DNA from: Cephalopachus bancanus
Lineage: Eukaryota > Chordata > Mammalia > Primates > Tarsiidae
Reading direction: 5' to 3'
NCBI GenBank assembly: GCA_027257055.1
Contig: JAPVLO010000056.1
Location: 6,126,501-6,190,500, forward strand
DNA length: 64,000 nt
The position numbers and the translations under genes are program-made. Below, piece after piece: positions 10,770 through 22,409 of this stretch (positions are counted from its first letter, which is position 1; every line of letters starts with the position of its first letter). Below the pieces are notes generated by a model. It was not told the origin of the DNA. It did not search any database and saw only the letters and a list, made by a program, of their open reading frames with translations.

Positions 10770-12250
10770 AAAAGGCTTTACTCTGTGTTTTCAAAAATAG
10801 ACCATAACTAAAACTCTTGTGACTTCCTGTGTCATTTGCATAAGGAAACTAAAAATTTAATGAAATATAATGAAAATACTAAACCTTATGTCAAATTTAT
10901 AAACCGATCTGTAAAAACAGTTTATTTTGTAAATATACTAACATATGTCAGAAAACCATTCCGGGCTTCTTTTCTACTACAACAGCCCTTTTTTTCCTCT
11001 CAAAAAATGACATCTTTTGCCAACTCTGAATATGAGATAGTGTTAATGAAAATCTGTGCATATACAAATTTTAAATTCATACTGACATGAGAAAATCATG
11101 GAGAATTGGAGATATGCCAAAATGCCAAAGGCAGGCTCAACCTGGTACAATTTTAAAAGAAGGGAAATAAGCAAATCCCAAGAAATTAAGATGTGTAAGG
11201 GTAACTTTATTCCTGGCAAGAGAGATGGCCATAAACAGATTTTTTTGTTGTTGTTAGCATGAGGAAAAAGGAAGTTGATCACATGGAACTAACGGAGGTT
11301 CACTTAGAACTGATTCTACCAACAAACACCAGGACAATACCATAGAGAAAGTTGATGCAATGTATAATAAGAATCTCTGACATGTAACAAAACACCACAA
11401 AATCTGATGTATATCAAAGTCTAATGCCACGTAAAAGTCTGTCATGATACCCTTATGCACAAGATTATGCAATCTGAATTACCTATAACACTAGATAATA
11501 GTTGGCAGAACAACTATAATTATTGATGTTAATTACTTGTTGCCATAACCACTAGCACAGTTGACTCTGTTTTCCTGAGAATAAAGAGAAACAATGAACA
11601 AGGGGAGACGTTTTCAAGAAAACAGCAAATAATAAAGAGTAAAACTAGCTGCATCAGGGACTATATCCTAATGGAGGCACGTTGATTTAGTACAGTTTTA
11701 GATAAAATGCCATGCATCAGAAAAGTATTATCTTTGAGAACTGGCAAGGGTGCAGCTTCAGAAGCATGAGTAGAAAATGTAGATCTCAATTCAGTTTCTG
11801 AAGTACTGATGTACTGCAAACTTTTAGAAGAGTGCCTAGCACCTGGTTGTCAGTGGTCAATAAATGTTTGTTGAATTATTGCATTTTAGAACCTTCTCCC
11901 AGTATCCTAGAGATGAGGCAATGAGAGATCTGTACTCTTCCACCATGAAAGAGGAGCTCCTGATATTGAAGAAATCCAAGCAAAGGAAACCATGATCTGA
12001 GAGCAAGACAATTTTGGACTAGTTGTCAGAGAAGAGCATAAAAAGCCCTTTGTTCAGGAAGTACCAATTCTTTCTTCATCTTCAAGGTGTGACCGGAAGC
12101 GCCTGACAGGCTGTTCCTTGGTTTGGAGGTCTGGAAACCCTACTCTTGCAATTAACCCTATTCCTGCAATAAATACTCTTTCCCAGTAACTGAGATGAAG
12201 AAAAGATCCAACCAGATATGACAATATAAAAGATGATTTATTTGCAAATT
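10770..12250. other. Mostly unassigned; LTR-like end near 12,170
   Basis: I see no gene. 11,830-11,885 has the 'gcctagcacctgg...caataaatgtttgttgaat' motif of MIR/L2 3' ends. 12,030-12,190 has a TATA-like 'gcataaaaagcc' followed about 130 bases later by 'gcaataaatactctttccc', an arrangement seen in LTRs, but I cannot name a family. Confidence 0.3.
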
Positions 12251-13325
12251 GATGTCAACCTATGTTCATCCAGCATTACTCCTGTGAAAAGAGCTTGGCA
12301 CACTCACACAAGATGAACTTAGAATGGTCTAAAAAAATCTGTCACAACAGCCTACAGTTTCCCTGGGAACCTTGCAAAAGCTTACATTCTATTTCTGGGA
12401 ACCTAACACATGATTTTCCCTACTTTCTTTGCCCCATATTGGCTATGTTCCTAGCTGCTTCTCTTTCAGAAGCCCCTTGAACACCAGCCCTGTCTTTCTG
12501 GGGACAGAACTCTTGTCTGTTTTCTCGAATATCCCCTTAAACATTAACAAGAAAAGTATCACACCATTCCTAAATCATACAGGGCACCTGAAATTCTGCC
12601 TTGTCATAATTGTTTCACATCCAGCCTCAGCTGGATGAGAATAGTAATTTGACAACCTGGAGGAATATTCCAGCGGTTTCTACTGTCTTTTTATTTTTAT
12701 TTGACTCAATCCTTTTCAACATCTTCCTTTGATAACTTGAATAATTACACAGACAACTTGTTGGTCTAGTTTTCAGTTGACTAGCAGTTGGTAGACATAG
12801 TAAATATTTCAGGTCATAGACTCAAGAGTCCAAGATAGCTCAAGCAATTTAATGAAGAGGCCAGCATAGGTAAAGTGACTATGCATAGGGATAGTTAGAC
12901 CAGTGTTGGACACATAGTAGACACTCTAAATATTTGTGGAATTATTAAATGCATGTTTTAATCAATGCAGACTTTTATTCTGTGGTTCTAAAAATCAGTT
13001 GCACAAGTCCAGGATGAGGGAAACCTAGAATAAAGGCATTTTGTGTGAAACCAGATTTATAGGTAAATGTATGTTAAATCTCTTATGAGTCAGTTCTCTG
13101 AGAAAATAGAGTCATTGCTGTTGAGAACACACCTACAACTAAAGTGTCAATTTGTGAACTTCCCATTTTTCATCTGATATTGACAAATTTGAGGGACACG
13201 TGAGAATGACTGCAGTACTGAAAGCTTACATATTGATTTATTTCACTCATTAAGCAATCTACTCTGTGACAAGTCTTGGACTAGTCATTAAGGATACAGG
13301 TTGTTCATACAAGGAGTGGCAGATA
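12250..13325. other. Unique sequence, no gene seen
   Basis: Open frames here are short and lack codon or motif support. 12,900-12,950 ('gttggacacatagtagacactctaaatatttg') is a scrap of MIR/L2-type sequence. Confidence 0.35.
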
Positions 13326-13334
13326 AACCAGAAT

Positions 13335-13520
13335 ATATTGTTTATTATATTGTTATTATTAACAGTATTATAATATTTATTATAATATTATAATAAAGTG
13401 CTATGGCATTATTTGTTAATGATATATCATTAATATGGTATAATTATATAATATTACTATAATAATACAATATACTATAATTTAATAATATAATATTTTA
13501 TATTACAGTGTTTAATTTTA
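13335..13520. repeat. AT-rich (TATAATA)-like low-complexity block
   Basis: Almost pure A/T with many imperfect 'tataatatta' palindromes. It could form cruciforms, and there is no coding content. It lies 45 bp upstream of a young Alu insertion. Confidence 0.85.
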
Positions 13521-13565
13521 CTCTATGTTAGTAATTAATAGAGCAATATTATATGCATAATATCC

Positions 13566-13844
13566 TTTTTTTTTTTTTTTTTTGAGCTGCCCAGACTGGA
13601 GTGCAGTGGCCACTCCCGGCCACTGCATCCTCGACCTGCCGGGCTCTGGTGATCCTTCCGCCTCAGCCTTCCGAGTAGCCGGATTTACAGGCACGTGCTA
13701 CCACACCCAGCTGATTTTTGATTTATTGTAGAGATGAGGTCTTGCTAAGTTGCCCAGGCGGGTCTCGAACCCGCGGGCTCAAGCAATCCACTCACCTCAG
13801 CCTCCCAAGGCACGGGATTACAGACTGAGCCACCGAGCCGGGCT
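13566..13844 (-). mobile_element. Lineage-specific Alu, antisense, with 10-bp TSD
   Basis: A poly-T start is followed by a full dimer ending 'gactgagccaccgagccgggct'. Direct repeats at 13556-13565 and 13845-13854 (cataatatcc/cataatgtcc) are the target-site duplication. It has the family's linker and the one-base-shorter A-box region. Confidence 0.95.
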
Positions 13845-13859
13845 CATAATGTCCTTTTT

Positions 13860-14410
13860 TATATCTTAGTTTTTTATGTATCAGAATTCTAATGGAAGCC
13901 AGGATGTAGTTTCCATTACATCAAGGAAACTTCATATATTATTTCCAGCTAAGTAAAAACTTAAAAATATCTGAGATATAGTGTAAATACAAAATATTTC
14001 TAATTTTGGAATTTTCCTGAATTACTATATTTTTCTTGCTTACACTTTATTTGATGGTAATTCTTTTGCGTGCTCTTCCATTGAGTTGTTCTGAAGTGTT
14101 CAGCCACTTTCATTGAAACAAAAACTGTCCTGTCCTAGTAATATTTTATTAGCTTACATGATATTTACTCCAATTATACATCTACGGTAGGAACTGTAAT
14201 TGGTATAAATAACTTGGTAACTAACACAGGTGATGCTGCAAACTGATTGGAGCTCAAGTAAATGACAGTACTAGTTGTCAACATCGAATCAGAATGTTTT
14301 ACAGAGAGAACAAGGGGCAGCATTTAATTCTTCAAGTTAACCTAGTCCATCAATTAAGTGGAAACTGGCTAAAATAATTCTAACTGAACAGTCACCCAGC
14401 CTTCATATGT
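13860..14410. other. Unique sequence, no gene seen
   Basis: No repeat family or coding signal recognised. Confidence 0.4.
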
Positions 14411-14419
14411 CTTTCAGAG

Positions 14420-14560
14420 TTCTTGCTCTAGAAAATACACCACAACATTTCAGTCCCCTTCTTAAAGCCTTTTAATGACTCCAAGATAAAGTCAAACTCC
14501 ATGGACAGAATGATATTTGAAAGATGAAATTTAACTTGTCCAGGAACACTTCCCTTCAGG
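14420..14560 (+). mobile_element. L2 LINE fragment
   Basis: 'cttcttaaagccttttaatgactcc...taaagtcaaactcc' matches the L2 ORF2 end ('aaaaccctccaatggctccc...agtaaaagccaaagtcc'). Confidence 0.7.
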
Positions 14561-14619
14561 TTATTTTCTATTGAGCCCTGAACACTTTATAAGAAAAAAT
14601 TAATTACGGAAATAATTGA

Positions 14620-15040
14620 GGCCTAGATTGGTGTTTCCTGTTCCAAGGAGGATTTCAATTTGCCTCCGGCAGTGGCTAGGGGCGATAGCTAGGAAACTTC
14701 ACATTCAGCCATGCATAGTGATTGAATGCCTAGGAAAGCCAGGCTATTTCTGGTTCCCTGTCCTATCATGAGTGGAGGCTATTGGGTTCCCAGTCTGTCA
14801 TGAGTGGTTTACTGGAGATCCCCATTCACAGTGGACCACAGACTCACATCTAAACCTCTTACTTGCCTCTGTCTGAACTGGCAGATATTCCTCATTTCTC
14901 TGGGTTTTCTTCTCTTAAATCTGACCCTGCAATTCTTCACTACATTGAGTGTGTTTATATTTCTTCAAGCAGATGTGGTTGTTTAATATTTTATCCTGTA
15001 GAGTACTGATTTGCATCATGTATTCTTGTATCATCCCACA
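14620..15040. other. Unassigned sequence with a short local duplication
   Basis: Two imperfect copies of 'ttccctgtcctatcatgagtgg' occur about 31 bp apart (14756-14810). Nothing else is identifiable. Confidence 0.4.
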
Positions 15041-15059
15041 TTTATTTCTTTGTGAATAA

Positions 15060-15250
15060 AGAATGAGGCTCTAGACTTGAGGCCAGAAGACCAAAATATT
15101 ATGTCTGTCTCTATCACTGACTAGATGTGTTACCTTGGGCAACTCTCTCACAGTCTCAGTTTCCTAAAAAATAAAGATAAGAATTTTATGTCCCTGCCTT
15201 CATTGGCTCATGTGCAATTCATTGAGGCATTATACCAAAAAGCACTGTGA
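15060..15250 (+). mobile_element. MIR SINE
   Basis: Shows 'tctatcactgactagatgtgttaccttgggcaactctctcacagtctcagtttcctaaaaaataaagataa', the MIR core in sense orientation. Confidence 0.9.
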
Positions 15251-15385
15251 ACTGTAGAGTAGTACTTAATATATAATTATATTAATATGTGCTCCTAAAC
15301 AAGTGTGTGTGCTTTCATTGATTATGAGAAAGTGTGCAGATTACTTTCTCCTTTGTCAGTGTCATTTTTTTTCATTGATTCATTT

Positions 15386-15688
15386 TTTTTTTTTTTTTTC
15401 ATTTTGAGAGACAGTAATTCTCTGTCACCCAGACTGGAGTGCAATAGTCAAGGTTCACTGTCGCCTTGACCTCCTAGACTCAAGTAATCCTCCCGCCTCA
15501 ACCTTCTGAGTAGCTGGGACTATAGGCTTGCAACACCATGGTTGGCTAATTTTTTTTTTTTTTTGGTGGTAGAGATGAGGTCTCGCTATGTTGCCTAGGT
15601 TGGACTAGATCTCCTGGGCTCAAGTGATCCTCCTGCTTCAGGCTTCCAAAGTGCTAGGGTTGTAGGCATGAGTCACAGTACCCTGCCC
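15386..15688 (-). mobile_element. Older Alu, antisense, with 10-bp TSD
   Basis: This is an antisense Alu dimer with 'gtcacccagactggagtgcaatagtcaaggttcac' and a middle T-tract. It has a perfect target-site duplication 'tgattcattt' at 15376-15385 and 15689-15698. It lacks the lineage-specific linker and resembles the AluJ type. Confidence 0.92.
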
Positions 15689-15789
15689 TGATTCATTTAT
15701 TTAATTAACATTTGTTACATGCCTGCTTGCCTCAATCTGGTACTGGGGCTTGTTAATACAGCAATGAAGCCGAATAATGCCTGGATTCA

Positions 15790-15995
15790 ACAAAATTCTA
15801 AAGGGTTCCCTGAAGGTCTCTTGACTTCCGTAAACCCCTCCCTGATGAGGCCCCGGACCAAATCACACAGTTTCCTGCCACTCTTAGCACCCTGTTATAA
15901 GTTCCCTTCCAGGTGTGCATTATAATTTTACTTCTGTTTTTATTTTGTATTACTTAATAAAGTCTATTTCTACTGGTAAACTGTAATACCATGAG
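15790..15995 (+). mobile_element. L2 3' end fragment
   Basis: 'cctgatgaggccccgg...cactcttagcaccctgttataagttcc...gtattacttaataaagtc' follows the order of the L2 3' end. Confidence 0.55.
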
Positions 15996-15997
15996 AA

Positions 15998-16440
15998 TCA
16001 CTACCATGTTCACATTATAATCTGTAAATTACTGTTAAATAACATGACAGGTATGAATATATGATTAATCACATGAAGTTGGAATGAATGGGAAGATATC
16101 TAGGACATAAATCTGGAAAGGTAGATTATGGACAGTTTGTGAGGAGTCTTGAATGCCCTGATATGTATGTAATGAAGGCTTTATCCTTATTTTTGTTGTT
16201 GTTATAAGCAAAATGAGAATTTATTAGAACGTTTGACTTTCTCCTTTAAGCAGTGAGAAACCATGAGAAACAGATAATAGCATAGTCAAAGGCAAGAAGA
16301 TATAGACATTTGACTTCTAGGAAGTGTTGCCTCAGGTCACTGACTCAGAAAGGAGCGTGAAGAAACTATCTCTTCTTACAACACATTGGCTCCCCAATCT
16401 GGAGAACTGCTTTGCATCTACCTGACTTTACAGGATAATC
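15998..16440. other. Unique sequence
   Basis: No feature recognised. 16,190-16,205 is a short GTT repeat. Confidence 0.35.
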
Positions 16441-16454
16441 GTCTTTCTGTAAAA

Positions 16455-16850
16455 CAAATTTTATTTTATTTTAGAATCAGGAGTACATGTGGAGATTTGT
16501 TCCAAAGGTATATTGCATGATGGTGAGGTTTGGGCTTCTGGTGAGTATCCCTTCCCTATTCTATGGTGGGCATGGTACACAAAGGGTGGTTTTGCATTCC
16601 TTCCTTCATCTCCCTTCCTCCTACCTTTAACAGTGACCGATGTCTGTTGTTTCCATCCTTGTGCACGCGTGAGCCCAGTGGTTAGTACCCACTTATGAGT
16701 GAGAACATACAATATTCAGTTTTCTGTTTCTGTGATAATTCACTTAAAATGATGGCCTCCACCCGTACCCATGTTGCTGCAAATGTCGTTATTGTATTCT
16801 TTTTTACAACTTTGTAGTATTCCATAGTGTATATGTACCACATATCTTCT
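16455..16850 (-). mobile_element. LINE-1 3' end, antisense, 5'-truncated
   Basis: Antisense L1 3' UTR ('gtacatgtggagatttgtt...tgatggtgaggtttgggcttctggtg') passes into the ORF2 end ('cttatgagtgagaacatacaatattcag', 'tctgtgataattcactta', 'ccatagtgtatatgtaccacat'). The ORF2p reading carries the terminal LSQKQKTEYCMFSLISG block with few interruptions. It is truncated near 16,850. Confidence 0.92.
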
Positions 16851-16859
16851 AAGGGAAGC

Positions 16860-17560
16860 ACATTAGCCCTAACTGGGATCAAAATTCATGAGCAAGTGCC
16901 ATCTACTGAACCAAACACAAGGAAGAAACACTGCAAAAATGAAATTTGTCATATACATGTTTTATTTGCCAATTACAAAATAAATCTTAAAAAATCAATG
17001 CATACATCTTTATATAAATTGTACAATTATTTTTGTAGAATGAATGCATCTTCTTTGGAACTAAAACAGTGTATTCCACTACACCTCTGCTAGAATTGTA
17101 TACTCTTATTTTGTCTTTGCTGATTCCACAGTTAATATATTAAGTCTCCTCATAGTGGTCCTAGGAATGTATGCAGCTTCAATATTCTATTTTAGTTCCC
17201 TGAAACTTCTGCCTGGTAAGACCACACAGAAAAAAAAAAAAAAAAATCTTCTCCCTTTTGTCAACCCATGAGATATCTGGAGAGTTCTCATGTCTTGAGA
17301 CTTCTTTTTAGCTATGAAAGGAAATGCCTCAAATTATGTTGTTTTTCAGGAACACATAAGTTTATAATAAGTGGCCCTAAGATTTTTTTTGGTAAAATTT
17401 TAAGTTTGAGCATTGGTATTTGCCCTCTGCACCCCCCTCCCCCAATAAAAATGTCTGTCCAATACTTTTCACTGCTGGTTATATTATAGTTCCTCGGTGG
17501 AATAAAGAATATTCTTTTCCCTAGTGGAACAGAGAACTGAACCCAGAACCTCTAGATTAT
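16860..17560. other. Unique sequence with an A18 tract
   Basis: An A-tract at about 17,230-17,247 ends a stretch of unique sequence. No AATAAA lies in the preceding 40 bases and I found no flanking duplication, so I do not call a retrocopy. Confidence 0.35.
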
Positions 17561-17569
17561 AACAACAGC

Positions 17570-17705
17570 AATGATAACATTCATAAAGATGATAATAGCT
17601 AACATTTGACTGCTATCATACCAGGCATTTTTTCTAAGGGCTTACAGGTATTCTCTCAGTAAACCTCAAATAATGTGATGAAGTTTGTATACAAGCTGTT
17701 CTTAT
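17570..17705 (-). mobile_element. MIR SINE fragment, antisense
   Basis: 'gataatagctaacatttgactgctatcataccaggcattttttctaagggcttacaggtattctctc' is the MIR 3' end in reverse. Confidence 0.82.
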
Positions 17706-17804
17706 ATAAAGTTAAATCCACTTGTTTCAAAAGTGAGAAAAGGAAGAAAGAAAAAGGGCAAAGAAAACTCATATTCATTAAGCTCTGATAGATCACCATA
17801 TATA

Positions 17805-17979
17805 TTCATTTTCTATTGCTGCTGTAACAAATTACCATGAACTTCCTGTTTTAAGGGCTTTAATTTAAATGATAAAAATTTATTATTTTACAGTTCTGGA
17901 AGTCAGAGTCCAGTACACTGGGCTGAAATCAAGGTGTCAGCATCACTGCATTTAATTCTGGAGGTGTTAAGGGAGAATC
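17805..17979 (-). repeat. MLT1-type MaLR LTR, part 1
   Basis: 'cattttctattgctgctgtaacaaattaccatgaacttcc' through 'aaatcaaggtgtcagcatcactgc...gggagaatcc' is an antisense MLT1-group LTR. It continues at 18297 after an L1 insertion. Confidence 0.85.
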
Positions 17980-18295
17980 CATTATATATGTATATATGTT
18001 AAATATGTATACATACATGCATATAAGCTTAATTTATTATAGCAATGTGGGGCACAAGTCGGGATTAGGTACATAAGTAATCTACATGCAGGTGAAGTTT
18101 TGGCCTCCAACTGGTCCTCACTTCCCCTGGTTTAGGACCACATACGCTTTGTGTTGTTAATTCCCCCCCCCCATCCTCCCTTGTGGTGTCCCGTGACTGC
18201 CGATCCCTCCCTTGTGCTATTGTGATTAATGTTCAGGTCCCACCTATCAGTGACAATATGTGGTATTTAGTTCTTTGTTTCTGTGATAGATTAAC
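17980..18295 (-). mobile_element. L1 3' end inserted in the LTR, with TSD
   Basis: An antisense L1 3' end ('gcaatgtggggcacaagtcgggattaggtacataagtaat' to 'ctttgtttctgtgatagatta') interrupts an MLT1 LTR. Its tail side is an ATATGT-rich tract (17981-18037), a tail that has become a microsatellite. The target duplication is taagggagaatc/taagggataatc (17968-17979 and 18296-18307), with 11 of 12 bases matching. Confidence 0.9.
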
Positions 18296-18296
18296 T

Positions 18297-18665
18297 AAGG
18301 GATAATCTGTTTCTTGCCTCTTCCAGCTTCTAGAGCTATCTCCATTCCTTGGTTCAGAGACCCTTTTTCCATCTTCAAAGTCTGCAACAGCAGGTTTAAC
18401 TCTCTCACACTGCATCTTTCTGATGCCCCTTCCACCATCACATCTCTCTCTCTGATCACAGCTGGAAAACATTCTCCACTTCTGAGGACTCATGTGATTA
18501 AATCGGGCCCACTGGAAACCCCAGGAAAACTTTCTCATCTTAAAGTCTGTAATACCATTCACATTTACAAGGTTCCATTTGCATTTGTCATATAAGGTAA
18601 CAGATTCACAGCTTCCTAGAAGTAGAGGGCAAACATCTCTGGGGTGCCATTATTTTGCATTTGAC
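18297..18665 (-). repeat. MLT1-type MaLR LTR, part 2
   Basis: Continues the LTR broken at 17979: 'tgtttcttgcctcttccagcttctagagctatctccattccttgg...attaaatcgggcccac...gtgccattattttgcat'. Confidence 0.85.
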
Positions 18666-18699
18666 AAGCTATATATGGTACCTGGTCTTCCTAGGAAAG

Positions 18700-19240
18700 C
18701 CTCAAGGTAAGTGTAATATTTATTATTGTGTGAAAAAATTAAGTAGCTTAAAATGACATTTATTTTCTCACAGTTTCTCATAGGGTAATGAATTTGCTGA
18801 AGTTTGGCTGTGTCTCCTGTTTCAGGGTGTCTCACATAGCTGCAATCAGGATGCCTGCCTAGGCTGCAGTCTCATCTGAAGGCTCAACTGGGGATAGATC
18901 TGCTTTCAAGTTTATCACATGGTTATTGGAAGATTGAGTGTCTTGCTGGCTGTTGACTAAGGACCTTAGTTTCTCCTGACTGTTAAATACCCTCAGTTCA
19001 TTTTCATGCAGGTCCCTCCATATGACAACTTTCCTCCTAAGAGTGAGTAAGCAGAGAGAAAGTGGCAGCAAGATGGAAGTCATGGCCTTTTATAATCTAA
19101 TCTCTAAAGTGCTACACCATCACTTTTGCCATATTCTACTAATGAAAAGCAAGTCACTAGGTCATCAGGCCAGAAAGGAAAATACCCAAGGAAGTGATCA
19201 TCATGAATAAAGGATTATTGTCATCATATTAGAAGCTGTC
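18700..19240 (-). repeat. MLT1-group LTR, antisense
   Basis: 'agcttaaaatgacatttattttctcacagtttctcatagggt', 'tgcagtctcatctgaaggctcaactggggatag', 'cttttataatctaatctc...acaccatcacttttgccatattctactaatg' match in order an old MaLR LTR read in reverse. Noncoding. Confidence 0.75.
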
Positions 19241-19244
19241 TACC

Positions 19245-19590
19245 CCAGTATTTGTATCACTTAGCTATTGGGCATAATGTCATCACAAAATTTAGTGGCT
19301 TGAAATGAAAATTATTCATTCTTGTTCTTCTCATGGCAATAGTAGAAGTGTAAGAAGGAAAGATAAACATGCGATAACTTTTAAAGACAGAATTGAGCCT
19401 ATGGTACAGTTACTTCCCTTTTCTCCACCCCACCCAGATTTCCCATTGGCTAAAGCAAGACACATACTGAACCCAAGTTCAGAAAAGTACATTCTGCCTC
19501 TAGTAGAAGCAGCTGCAAAGTCACAGGTAAAGGTCAAGGACACAGGAAGAGGTGATGAATTGGAGCCAATAATTTTATCTTCCACAATAT
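19245..19590 (-). repeat. Second MaLR-type LTR, antisense (partial)
   Basis: Starts with a fresh 'gctattgggcataatgtcatcacaaaatttagtggcttgaaatg' LTR end right after the previous one. The rest is strongly diverged. Confidence 0.5.
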
Positions 19591-19591
19591 T

Positions 19592-19720
19592 ATCACTTAC
19601 ATTTTACTGATAAAGAAATTGTGGTGCCGAGAAACTAGCTGACTCGATCAAGGTCACAGAACTCAAATTCAGATATGCCTTACTTCAAAACCTATTATTC
19701 ATTGTTTTATACCACAAGGT
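19592..19720 (-). mobile_element. MIR SINE fragment, antisense
   Basis: 'tttactgataaagaaattgtggtgccgagaaactagctgactcgatcaaggtcacagaactcaaattcagat' is the reversed MIR core. Confidence 0.82.
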
Positions 19721-20185
19721 CTCAAGATATATTCTCTGTGAATCATTTCCTTTCAAATAAAGAAGTTCACAAATTGGCATCTAAAATTTCCTTTTGCAAA
19801 CAGTCATCAGAAATTCCACTTTGCTCTTCTGCTTCCTGTTTCACTTTATCAGCCTAAATTCGTAACATGGGCAGGAGCGTGGAGATAAAATCGACTCTGA
19901 AAATGAATTTTCTTGCCATGGCTTTGCAATACAAATGGGCCCAGTCCACGGCAATCATGGCCACACCTGGAACAGTGCACAGCCCTATGAATAATCCATG
20001 TTCCTTACACACACGCCTCCCTGAGGTGCTGACTCAGCAACTGCTCTCCCACTTTCTGCAAAGTAACAACAGCATATAGGTCAGATGAAGTCTAAGAATT
20101 CAACAACACTCTGAACATTTGGTTGAATCCCAAAGACAGACGAGGGACCTAAAAATCTCATTAGCGTTTAACCAGACGGCAACTC
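19720..20185. other. Unique sequence
   Basis: No coding or repeat signal that I can name. Confidence 0.35.
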
Positions 20186-20189
20186 CTCT

Positions 20190-20590
20190 TTCTTAGAACA
20201 TTCCATTATCTTCAGGATTAAATCCAGGCTACTTTATGTGGCACACAGGAGCCATCATGTTTTGGCCATTGCCTATATGACCAGAACTTTATCCTCCTAT
20301 TCTCTGCCCTTCAGTTTAACCCCTTCTGCCACCTCCCTCATCCTCCATCCCAGCTATACAAACTATTTGTACCTCCCCCAAAGAAAGCATATTCATCTGC
20401 AATCATTGGCATGTTTCAGTCATTTCCTAGAAAGTTCTTTCTCCCTTTTGTCAGTAACCTAAATTGAATTCCTTCTTTCAGAAGTAGCTCAGGGGCTCTT
20501 TTTTTACAGAAAACCTTTCCTAACCTCACCCTTACCCTGACACCCAGCTCATTTGGGTTTCTTGTTTAGGAAACATTTTGTGCTTCCGCT
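20190..20590 (+). mobile_element. L2 LINE, 3' half
   Basis: 'cattatcttcaggattaaatccaggctac', 'gttttggccattgcctatatgacc', 'tgccacctccctcatcctcc', 'agaaagttctttctccc', 'gaaaacctttcctaacctcaccc' follow the L2 3' region in order. Confidence 0.85.
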
Positions 20591-20611
20591 AAGTTTTGCT
20601 CTTCTAAGAAA

Positions 20612-20935
20612 TTCTTTTTTTAAAAAAAACTATTCATTTTAGAGTTTTGGGATACATGTGAAGAATTACTACATAAGTAAATTGCATGCAGGTGAGGTTT
20701 GGGCTCACCTCTAGCAAGCCCTTTCTCCCCCTGGTAGTGGGAATAATATCCAGTGGGTGGCTATGTGCCCCTTATCTTTGCTCCCTTCCTTCTCTGGCAG
20801 TGCCCAGCATCTGTTGTTCCCACCTTTATGCTTGTGTGCCCAATGTTTAAGCCCTGCTTATGAGTGAGAACATGTGGCATTTAGTTTTTTGTTTCTGTGA
20901 TAGTTCACTTAGAATAATGGTCTCCAGCAGCAAAA
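20612..20935 (-). mobile_element. L1 3' end, antisense
   Basis: 'gggatacatgtgaagaattactacataagtaaattgcatgcaggtgaggtttgggct' to 'gttcacttagaataatgg' is an L1 3' UTR plus ORF2 end in reverse. The poly-A side is a short T/A tract. Confidence 0.9.
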
Positions 20936-20939
20936 TATT

Positions 20940-21195
20940 CTTATTTCATTTTTCCCTGTAAAATCACTACAACATATAGCTGTGGAGGGGAGATGCAACT
21001 ATCATGATTTAAAGTTGCTGGGCTCCTGACCTTTTTCCTGGCTTTAAAACAGTATTTGGGTTTGAGTAAAAATAACAATGAAGTTAGAACAACTTATTAG
21101 CTGAAACTTTCTGAGCTCAATGTTTTTCATATATAAGTGAAAATAATTTGTGAAAATCTAATGAAATTTGAAGGATTAAAAAGCAAAACAAGAAA
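20940..21195. other. Unique sequence
   Basis: Nothing recognised. Confidence 0.35.
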
Positions 21196-21199
21196 CTAG

Positions 21200-21504
21200 A
21201 TTTTTTTTTTTTTTTTTTGAGTGGGAGTCTCACTCTGCCGCCCAGGCTGGAGTGCAATGACACACTTATGGCCACCGCGGGTTCGACTTGCTGGGTTTCC
21301 ACGATCCTTCTGCCTCAACCTTTAAGTAGCTGGAACTACAGGTGTGCCCTATTACGCCGGGTTAATTTTTGATTTATTGTAGAGGTGAGGTCTCACCAAG
21401 TTGCCTGGGCTGGTCTTGAACCCTCTGGCTCAGGCAATCCACTCGCCATTCGCCTTCACCTTCCAAAGTACTGGGATTATAGACTGAGCCACTGAGGCCG
21501 GCCA
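21200..21504 (-). mobile_element. Lineage-specific Alu, antisense
   Basis: An 18-base T-tract is followed by 'gagtgggagtctcactctgccgcccaggctgg', the 'tttttgatttattgtagaggtgagg' linker, and the end 'gactgagccactgaggccggcc'. I see no clear target-site duplication. Confidence 0.93.
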
Positions 21505-21567
21505 GGCTGTTATTTGTAACAGCATATAAGTTATATATATATATTAATATGAAGATATTAACATATT

Positions 21568-21850
21568 CATCCCTCATAATATATAGGGGATTGGTTCCAT
21601 GACCTCTGTGAATACCAAAATCCATGCATACTCAAGTCTCGCAGTTGGCCCTGTGCAAACTGTGTATATAAAAAACAGGTGCTTCAAATCCACACGCTTG
21701 GCATCTCGGGAATACTGTATTTTCCATTGGTATTTGGCTGCAGATGAGAAATGTGTGGATATGGAGGTTAGGCTATTTTTATTGAAAAAAAATCTGTGTT
21801 TAAGTAGACTCAAGTAGTTAAACCTGTTTGTTCATGGATCAATTGTATGT
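21568..21850. mobile_element. Tigger/MER2-type DNA transposon (MITE)
   Basis: The left end 'catccctcataatatataggggattggttccatgacctctgtgaataccaaaatccatg' and the right end 'gttcatggatcaattg' are the inverted ends of the MER2/Tigger (pogo) group. The short interior has no transposase. Confidence 0.8.
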
Positions 21851-22011
21851 ATAAAGGCATAAAAAGTTGAAAGAATATCCACTGTCATGCTAACAAAAAG
21901 CAAAACAAAAGCTAAGCTATTCTGTACTGTTGGAAAATTATGGGTTAATATTATCATTACAGCCCAGAATTAGTTGAATAAGGCCAGAAAACTGAGTAGG
22001 CATGGTGTAGT

Positions 22012-22400
22012 AGTCTGTTTGGGTTACTTTTACAATATACCATAGATCGAGTAGCTTATATAACAAAAATTTATTTTCTCACCAATCTGGAGGCTGGAAG
22101 TTCTATATCAAAGTCTAGCAGGGTTTGGTTTCTGGTAAGGGCTCTTTTCCTGGCTTGCAGACAGACTTTTTGCCCTCACATGGCTTTTCTCATGGGCACA
22201 CACAGAAAGAGGACTTCTGGTGTCTCTTCCTCTTCTTATCTGCACCAGCTGTCCCTGATTAGGGCCCCACCCTAATGACCATATTGAAATACTATCACCT
22301 CACAATCCCTACCTCCATACAGTTATACCGGGGTTAGAGTTTCACATATAAATTTGAGGTAGGAAGAAAGGTAGTATAAATATTTAGTCCATAGCACATG
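22012..22400 (-). repeat. MLT1 LTR, antisense, near full length
   Basis: 'agtagtctgtttgggttac...ccatagatcgagtagcttatataacaaaaatttattttctcacc' through 'tgattagggccccaccctaatgacc' to 'tttagtccatagca' is a MaLR MLT1 solo LTR in reverse. Confidence 0.9.
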
Positions 22401-22409
22401 AATTCCAAA

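Noticed and set aside
16860..17250. Possible retrocopy ending in an A18 tract
   Set aside because: No AATAAA at the right distance and no target duplication.
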